Positions 57,525 through 64,000 of a stretch of DNA of 64,000 nt are shown here, piece after piece. Below the pieces are notes generated by a model that ran no database searches, was not told where the DNA came from, and worked only from the letters and a program-made list of their open reading frames with translations. The position numbers and the translations under genes are program-made. The DNA lies in the NCBI RefSeq assembly GCF_018687715.1, contig NC_056765.1:10536001-10600000 (forward strand), in the 5' to 3' direction. How positions within the stretch are numbered: position 1 is the first letter of the stretch; every line of letters begins with the position of its first letter. The DNA is from Carya illinoinensis. Its lineage: Eukaryota > Streptophyta > Magnoliopsida > Fagales > Juglandaceae.

Positions 57525-59570
57525 GGGGGCCTATGTGGTCGAATTCTTTAGAAGATTATAGAAACTAATTAAAGGGATGCATAATGCATTCATGCTAGCT
57601 ATTTATTTTTCTAAATTCACCCTATTGATGGTGACTTATTGACTCTTAATAGAACCTTTACAAGGGCGCTAGAAGTTTCATTCATTTTCTCTCTCTCTGT
57701 TCCTTTTTTTGTCCTTACGAAGAAACCAAAACACTCTTCTTCCGAGATCTATATATAGCTAGGGAGCTCACAAAGCTTGATTTTATCACGAAATTAATCA
57801 CAGCTCAAAGGCTCTATCTGTATCTGGTTTTTCCTCATCAAGATTTCCTTTGCTCCAAATTTTCCAAACATGTCGCTCGTTCCCAACCTCTTTGGTGGCT
57901 GTTGAACCAACGTGTTTGATCCATTTTCTCTAGACTTATGGGATCCCTTCGATGGACCCCTCTCCTCCACCATTGCCAATGTCCCTCGCTCAGTATGCGA
58001 AACTGCGGCGTTGGCCAACTTTAGAATCGACTTGTTGAACCTAAGGTTTCAAGATTTGTGTAATTATATATCTACGCATAGATTTTGATGATAACAAATG
58101 AATTCAAATAATAAAGAAGTCTCAAGCTCAAATTGTCTACACAATGGAGTCAAACATATCAAGGAAACAAGCATGAGCAAGAAGGGAACAAGTTCACATT
58201 AAAATTATAGAGTAATATTGTAAATCTCTTAAAAATTCAAAATTAGGATTAAGGTTCAAAATTAATATTTTATCATAAAGCATTAAAATACATTTTCCAC
58301 ATGTGCATGAATTTTTTGAAAATTAAATTTGAAAGATGATTGATTGTCATCTTTTACATGTGCATGCCTTGATTAAAGGGTTGAATTTTGAAAATATTAA
58401 AGATGATTGATTGTCATCTTTCACATGTGCATGTTTTATTTGAATATTTTCAAAAGTGATTGATACTTTTTTTGACTTATGTAAAAGGTAGATGATTTTG
58501 TTTGAAATATTTGAAAAGTAAAGTGTGCTCCTTTTGTCATATGCAAAAAGTAAAAGATTAGTTTTGAATTTTTTTTGAAAAGTAAAGTGTGCTCCTTTTG
58601 ACATATGCAAAAAGTAAAAGATTAGGTTTGATTTGTTTGAAAAGAAAAGTGTGCTCCTTTTGTGATATGCCAAAAGTAAGATTAGGTTTGAAGTTTTTGA
58701 AAAATGAATGATATTGTATTTGATAATTGAAAAAGAAGAACCTTTTATTTGAATTTTTTGAAAAAGTGAATGATGTTGTCTTTGACATGTGAATATTTTT
58801 TAATTTGAATATGAAGTCTCATATGCCTATAAATAGATCATTTGAGAGCTCACATTTACAATACCAAGAGCATACAACATTCATTCAAAGCTTTCATTTT
58901 CTCTTCTCTAAGCATTGCGCCTTAATCCTTGTTCATTTTAAGAGATATAATTTGCGTTGTATTGTTCTTATTTCACTCATTGAGGAGTGTTTTCTGATAA
59001 CCTACCCACTATCAGATTTTGTATCAGAAAAAGGGTGTGTATAACCCTTGTGCATGTAGAAAATATTCTACACGGGAAATAGTTGAATCACCACGTGTAA
59101 GGTGATTGCAAGTGTAGAGGGTGTTCTACACGGATCCTTTGTAGCGGTGTTGTTCAAAGGTGTAATAGGTTTCTATTTCCACCTAAAGGAGGTTGAATAG
59201 TGAATTTGGAAATTCTCCAGGGGTAACTTGAGGCGAGGACGTAGGCAGTGGGGCCGAACCTCGTTAACATACTGAGTTTGCTTCTCTCTTACCCTTACTC
59301 TTTATATTTATTGTTATTTCATATTTTGTTTATATTTTATATTATATATTTGATTTATAATTGTTATTTTTTTAATACAACTCAATTCACCCCCCTCTTG
59401 TATTAGTCATCTGGGCAACACGACTGGAAGGAAACCCCAAAGGCCCAAGTCTTCCATGCGGACCTTCCCGGCCTCAAGAAGGAGGAAGTGAAAGTAGAGG
59501 TTGAAGATGGAAGAATTTTGCAGATTAGCGGAGAGAGGAGCAAAGAGCAGGAGGAGAAGAACAATAAGTG
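57525..59570 (+). pseudogene. Duplicated sHSP gene split by two retrotransposons
   Basis: Promoter and coding sequence match the intact gene at 52280-53098, including the heat-shock element, TATA box and leader. The frame starts at 57870, but codon 12 (57903-57905) is TGA where the intact gene has an Arg codon. Coding sequence up to residue 54 ends at 58032. A solo LTR (58033-59420) follows, then coding sequence resumes with GACTGGAAGGAAACCCC and runs to residue about 102 at 59570. There a second Copia element begins. The rest of the gene would lie beyond the window. The protein cannot be made. Confidence 0.93.
58033..59420 (+). mobile_element. Solo LTR of the SIRE-like Copia family
   Basis: It starts TGTTGAAC and ends GGGCAACA, 1388 bases. 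It aligns with the 3' LTR at 2293-3616. CGACT is duplicated exactly on both sides (58028-58032 and 59421-59425). No internal element sequence remains, so it is a solo LTR left by recombination between two LTRs. The insertion lies in the Asp-54 region of the sHSP pseudogene. Confidence 0.95.
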
Positions 59571-59940
59571 TGTTGTGTCTCTAGCCTGTCCAAAATCACA
59601 CAAGACGATATTTAAGTAGTTCAGAAAATTGCCTACGTCCACAGGAGCCTCTTTTACTGAATTTGTACAAGATTACAAAACTCTACAAATCCTCTCTCAC
59701 GTCCTCTCTTTCTTTATGCTTTTCCCCACACAATTTACATATCAGAACTCTCCTATTTATAGGAGAAGTTCCCCTAAACAATTTGCTAATCAATTAGTCG
59801 TAATTGATGGCTAACTACCAGCTGTAGCAACTTTAGTTGAAAATCAACATATATGTGCAAGTTTCAACATTCGGTGCTAGGACGGTGCATGTGCAGTAGC
59901 TGTGTAATCTTTGCATTCACACTTATGGTGGTTTTCAACA
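59571..59940 (-). repeat. 3' LTR of the Tork-like Copia element
   Basis: It reads TGTTGTGTCT at the left and TTTTCAACA at the right, 370 bases, with perfect TGTTG/CAACA ends. It directly abuts the sHSP fragment. TATTTATAGGAG at 59753-59764 (minus: CTCCTATAAATA) is a TATA-like element in the element's sense. Confidence 0.85.
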
Positions 59941-59956
59941 ATCCTTCTCTCTACCC
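59941..59956 (-). promoter_or_regulatory. Polypurine tract of the Tork-like element
   Basis: On the minus strand GGGTAGAGAGAAGGAT immediately precedes the LTR start TGTTGAAAAC. This is the expected plus-strand primer. Confidence 0.8.
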
Positions 59957-60159
59957 AAGTGTGCCGTACTAGGCTGTTTACAAACTGATTCATTCTTCAA
60001 ATACATGAGAGACTTCCACTATTGAATGCGCTCCAATACACCCGAAGGTGCTCAGCAGTGTACAATATTGATCAAGTCCAAACAGTGTTGGAACTTGATC
60101 CCTGTGACGACTTTCGTCAACATATCTGCTGGATTATCTTCAGTGCCAATCTTCTAAAT

Positions 60160-61864
60160 TTTGATGTCCTCTTCTTCTAATATTTCACGTACAAAGTGAA
60201 ATCAGACATTTATGTATTTTGTTTGAGAGTAATGTAATTGATTCTTGGCCAAATGAATTGTACTTTGACTGTCACAATAAATGGTAACCTCTTGCTGATT
60301 AAAGCCTAAATTTGTTACCAATTCCTGTAACCAAATAGCTTCTTTCACGGCTTCTCTTATAGCCATGTATTCAACCTCAGTGGATCATAGTGCAATTGTC
60401 GACTGCAAAGTTGATCGCCAACTAACTGGTCATCCCGCCATAGTGAACACATATCCAGTTGTCGATCGGTGTTTGTCAAGATTACCTGCATAGTCTGAGT
60501 CAACATATCCAGTTAGTAGACTATTTTCACTCTTCTCAAACTTCAAACCAATATCTACGGTCCCTAAAATATACCGTAGAATCCACTTAACCGCATGCCA
60601 ATGAACCTTTTTAGGATTATGCATATAGCGACTAACTAAGCTAACGACCTGGGAGATATCAGGTCGTGTACACACCATGTCATACATTAAGCTTCCAACA
60701 ATACTTGCATATGAGACATTTCTCATGTAGTCCCGCTCTTCATCATCTTTAGGAGATTGCAATGCGCTAAACTTGAAATATAGGGCCATAGGAGTACTCA
60801 CCGACTTCGTATTCGAGTCAATATTGAAGCGTTGCATTATTCTTTTCAGATACTGCTTTTGAGTAAGGTGAACTGTACCTTTCATCCTATCTCTGCTGAT
60901 CTCCATCCTCAATATTCTTCGTACTTCTCCAGATCTTTCGTTTCAAACTCATGATTTAATTGAGTTTTTAAGCGATTTATCTCCCCCTTGCTTTTACATG
61001 CAATTAACATATAATTTACATATAAAAACAAATAAATGAAAGATCTATTTGCAAGTTTTCTGAAATATACACAATAATCGTATTGGCAACGAGTGTATTT
61101 CATATCTATCATAAAGCGGTCAAACCGCTTATATATTGTCGATGTGACTGATTCAAGCCATAGAGTGACTTATTCAGACTGCATACCAAATTTTCTTTTC
61201 CAGCTTCTTTAAAATCTTCCAGTTGAGACAGATAAATCTTCTCTTCTAGATCACCATGTAAGAAAACTGTCTTTACATCAAGTTGTGTTAACTCAAGATC
61301 ATATTATGTAACCAAAGTTAGCAATATCCGAATGGATGAATGCTTCATAACAGGAGAGAATACTTCACTATAGTCAATTCCTTCTGTTTGAGTGTAACCC
61401 TTGGCTACCAACCTAGCTTTGTATCGCAATCCATTTTTAGCAGCTTAATCATGTTTCTGATTGAAGATCCACTTACAGTCAATTGTCTTCTTTCATTATG
61501 GAAGTGGCACAAGCTCCCAAGTCTGGTACTGGTGAAGAGACTGCATCTCTGCATTCATCGCCTTTGTCCATTCAAGTTGTTTACTGGACTGTATGGCTCC
61601 TCTGTCACATAGTCTGCAAAAAGTGTCGGTACACGTTTATCTCGTCTCGGTCTGTTGGTTTCTATTGATTCGGGTTGACATGGAGATACTGTTACTGGAC
61701 TCTTGTCCATGCTTTCCCAATTTCTTTAAAGTAATAAACTTCACATTCTGCGAATCATCTGATGTTTCACCATCATTGCTGCCTTCATTGGAATCTTTAT
61801 GCTTATGTGACTTAAGCATATCAGATTCATTGAATGTAACATCTCTACTGATGATTACCTTTTT
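60160..61864 (-). pseudogene. Tork-like Copia RT and RNase H, broken
   Basis: The best-preserved part, 60912-60430, reads EISRDRMKGTVHLTQKQYLK, then VSTPMALYFKFSAL, VSYASIVGSLMYDMVCTRPD and GYVDSDYAGNLDKHRSTTGY. The RT palm (about 61112-60909) has only fragments, with FLYVNYMLIACKSKG where YVDDML is usual, so the active-site Asp pair is lost. Upstream, 61864-61340 carries the integrase-RT linker (rich in Ser, Asp and Lys) and heavily disrupted RT. The RNase H end (60430-60160) is also broken. Confidence 0.85.
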
Positions 61865-62646
61865 AGATTCTATGCATCAGAGTTTATACCATTTTACACC
61901 AGTACTAAAGTCTAAGAATTTTGCTTTCTTGGCTCTAGGATCAAGTTTACTTTCTTTAGCATGATAGTAAGTAGGACACTCGAAAACGTGTAAAGAGTCA
62001 TAATCAGTAGTATGTGTACCTTTCCATATTTCAGTGGGTGTCTTCCCGTCATTGGCAGCTGCAGGTAGTCGGTTGATGAGGTGGCAGGCATATGTCACAG
62101 CTTCAACCCAAAATTGTTTACTGAATCCAGCATCCAGCAACATACACCTCACTTTCTCTAGTAAAGTACAATTCATTCGTTCTGTTGTGGTGTACCTCGT
62201 ACCATGAAGTGTCTGACAATTCTCTCTCTCCAGCATACTTCCATGAATGGGTCTGAAGTGTACTCACCTCCATTATTAGATCTAAGTCGATTGATCTTTT
62301 TGCCGGTCTGAGTCTCAATCATTTTCTTCCAATCAAGGAAGATTTTCAGTACTTCATCTTTATTCTTCATCGTATACACCCACACACGACGAGAATAATC
62401 ATCTATAAAAGTTACGAACCAATGCTTACCTCCCAAAGATGCATTTTGGGTAGGTTTCCTAACATCGGAGTGCACATAGTCAAGTATCCCCTGTGTATTG
62501 TGTACAGCGGTTCCAAACTTGATCCACCTCTGCCTCCCTAATACACAGTGCTCACAGAAAGACAGTTTATCAGTCTTGGCACCTTCGAGTAAGTCTTGCT
62601 TCCCCAGTGTTTGCAAAGCTTTATCTCCTGCATGTCCCATACGCAT
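61865..62646 (-). pseudogene. Tork-like Copia integrase with altered catalytic site
   Basis: The zinc region (RMGHAGDKALQTLGKQDLLE, FCEHCVLGRQ) and the first catalytic Asp (LDYVHSDVRKP) are present, and VTFIDDYSRRVWVYTMKNK follows. The second catalytic motif, normally DNGGEY, reads SNNGGEYTS, so the Asp is Asn. A frameshift near 62180-62236 follows FMVRGTPQQNE. The later part (LLEKVRCMLLDAGFSKQFWV, ACHLINRLPA, PTEIWKGTHT) lies in the next frame. Confidence 0.88.
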
Positions 62647-62649
62647 ATG

Positions 62650-63129
62650 CTAAAGACTGGTAGTGTCGGCATCAGTCTCATCTATCTTCTCACAATATGT
62701 GAAAGCTCTTCCATCAATGGTACTTCCTTGTAAGAAGTACAAGTTTTCTCGCTTCAAACCCTTCATTGCCACCTGAACTTTCATTAGTACTTTGAGAGTT
62801 CCGTCTTCAATGGTGATTCTGAATTCCTTTAAATCTAGAGATCCCAGTGAGATGAGATTCTTCCTCAAGTTCGAAACGTATTGAACTTCTGTCAGAGTCT
62901 TGACGCTGCCATCATGCAGTTTTAACCAAATGTTACCTATTTCCTGAGTCTTACAGGCACTGTCATTGCCCATAAGTACTGCTTCACTCTCAATTTTTGT
63001 GAAGTCAGTAAACCAGTCTCGATTGGGACACATGTGATAGGTACATCTGAAATCCATAATCCATTCATCGGAATGACAAATGGATGATGAACTTGTCAAG
63101 GCAAAATCTAAATCATCATCTATGTCCAC
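62650..63129 (-). pseudogene. Tork-like Copia protease with altered catalytic triad
   Basis: The frame reads EWIMDFRCTYHMCPNRDWF where the family has the Asp-Ser-Gly triad after WI(L/M). The Ser and Gly are replaced, so the aspartic protease should be inactive. GNIWLKLHDGSVKTLTEVQY and LRKNLISLGSLD are well preserved. A stop separates it from integrase (62647-62649). Confidence 0.88.
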
Positions 63130-63139
63130 GACATTGGCT

Positions 63140-63988
63140 GTGGTGGGTTGATTCTGTTGTTGTTCCTTCAGCTTGGGACAATCATTCTTCCAGTGTCCTT
63201 TATTGCGACAAAAGGAACACTCGTCTCTAGTGAGCTTTCTTCTGACTGATGAACCACGTGATGTGGCTCGGGTTTTCGATTGAAAACCTTTCTTCTTTTC
63301 GGGATACCTCGACTGTGGTCTCCCCCTTACTGTTAACGCTTCACTTGATGTATCTTGTTGTATCTGCTTATCTTTTCCGCGGTACTCATTGCTAATTAAA
63401 GAACTAGATATATCATCAAAACTAATTTTTTTCCTTTACATACAGTAAAGTAGTAATTAAATGCTCATATGTATTAGGCAAGGAATTTAACAAAAGTAAA
63501 GATTTATCTTCATCTTGGATTTCAACATCCAAGTTTAACAAATCAGCAAGAATTTGGTTATAACTATTCAGATGTTCAGACATTGAAATACCTTCATGAA
63601 ATTGGAATCTGAAGAGCTTTTTCTTTAAGTGCAAACGGCTCTCAATGCTCTTCTTCATGAACTTATCTTTCAATTTCTGCCAAAGTTCCTTAGCATTTGT
63701 CTCTTTCATGAAAAAATACTTCTGGTCTTTTGTAAGACATAACCGGATTGTACTACAAGTTTGAGTATTAACCTTCCTCCAATTCTTTTCAGTCATATCA
63801 TCTGGTCTTTCGTCCAACGCAATATCTAACTCTTGTTGGATCAAAACGTCCATGATTTCACACTGCCACATGCTGAAGTTACTTGTTCTATCGAATTTCT
63901 CAACTTCAAACTTGGCATTTGACACTATGGACCAACGCCCAGAACTACTGGCATTTTCAGAGCTTCTATCTCTTCCAGATCTTTTCAT
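63140..63988 (-). pseudogene. Tork-like Copia gag with zinc knuckle
   Basis: Gag starts MKRSGRDRSSENASSSGRWS at 63988 and reads the Copia gag core through 63422 (MWQCEIMDVLIQQELDIAL, WRKVNTQTCSTIRLCLTKD, LNSYNQILADLLNLDV). A stop follows, with a further gag frame to about 63250. The CCHC knuckle CSFCRNKGHWKNDC lies at about 63214-63172. The 5' LTR and primer site should lie just past the window. Confidence 0.88.
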
Positions 63989-64000
63989 TTGAATTTAGAA

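Larger units (their letters stand above)
59571..64000 (-). mobile_element. Tork/Tnt1-like Copia element, cut off by the window edge
   Basis: On the minus strand the order is gag, zinc knuckle, protease, integrase, RT/RNase H, polypurine tract and 3' LTR; the 5' LTR is beyond 64000. The pentamer AAGTG (59566-59570) before the LTR would be its target duplication. The wording MVCTRPDIS, AVKWILRYILGT and DSDYAGNLDKHRSTTGYVF identifies the Tork/Tnt1 lineage. Mutations in protease and integrase catalytic motifs and many breaks in RT make it defective. Confidence 0.9.

Noticed and set aside
1..64000. tRNA, rRNA or organellar insertions
   Set aside because: No cloverleaf arms, conserved rRNA blocks or plastid/mitochondrial gene sequence were recognised by eye; the only tRNA-like signals are the primer-binding sites of retrotransposons.

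Overview
This is a plant nuclear window: AT-rich, with GT-AG introns, and most of its recognisable sequence is transposable elements. Only three ordinary host genes are supported: two DUF674-family genes in inverted orientation (6220-6982 minus, 17637-18433 plus) and one intact class I small heat-shock protein gene (52622-53098 plus). A second sHSP copy downstream has been destroyed by retrotransposons. The host looks like a woody eudicot. Several short AT-rich repeats resemble a repeat I associate with walnut/hickory-type genomes (Juglandaceae, Fagales), but that is recall and was not searched.

Layout. 1-3616 is the 3' end of a decayed SIRE-like Ty1/Copia element (plus strand) with its polypurine tract and 1.3 kb LTR. 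3617-5370 is intergenic with a Tourist-like MITE and a small palindromic minisatellite. 5373-7030 and 17575-20070 are two arms of a large inverted duplication, each carrying a DUF674 gene with a short second exon. Between the arms lie an 0.8 kb candidate retroposed insertion (8006-8834) and a nearly complete hAT transposon (9737-15617) with an uninterrupted transposase gene, matching terminal inverted repeats and a 7/8 target-site duplication. 20071-25159 is non-coding with MITEs. 25160-27190 is a dead relative of the hAT transposase.

28587-about 44090 is a decayed CACTA (En/Spm) element into which a 9.3 kb Ty3/Gypsy element of Tekay type (28669-37933, minus strand) has inserted. The remaining CACTA part holds fragments of a TNP2 transposase, a second transposon protein and a convergent transposon ORF, with TTCGAAC-rich subterminal repeats. 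46893-51758 is a complete-length but broken Copia element (minus strand).

52280-64000 is the sHSP region. An intact gene with a heat-shock element and TATA box is followed by an old truncated LTR (54844-57225) related to the Gypsy LTRs. After it comes the duplicated sHSP promoter and gene, now split by a solo SIRE-like LTR with a perfect 5-bp target duplication and cut again by a Tork/Tnt1-like Copia element that runs off the right edge.

I found no CRISPR array, tRNA, rRNA, operon or clearly new molecular system. The most informative structures are the nested-insertion history of the sHSP pseudogene, the seemingly intact hAT element between the DUF674 inverted arms, and an antisense coiled-coil reading frame in the SIRE-like element. 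All coordinates come from reading by eye; boundaries called approximate may be off by tens of bases.
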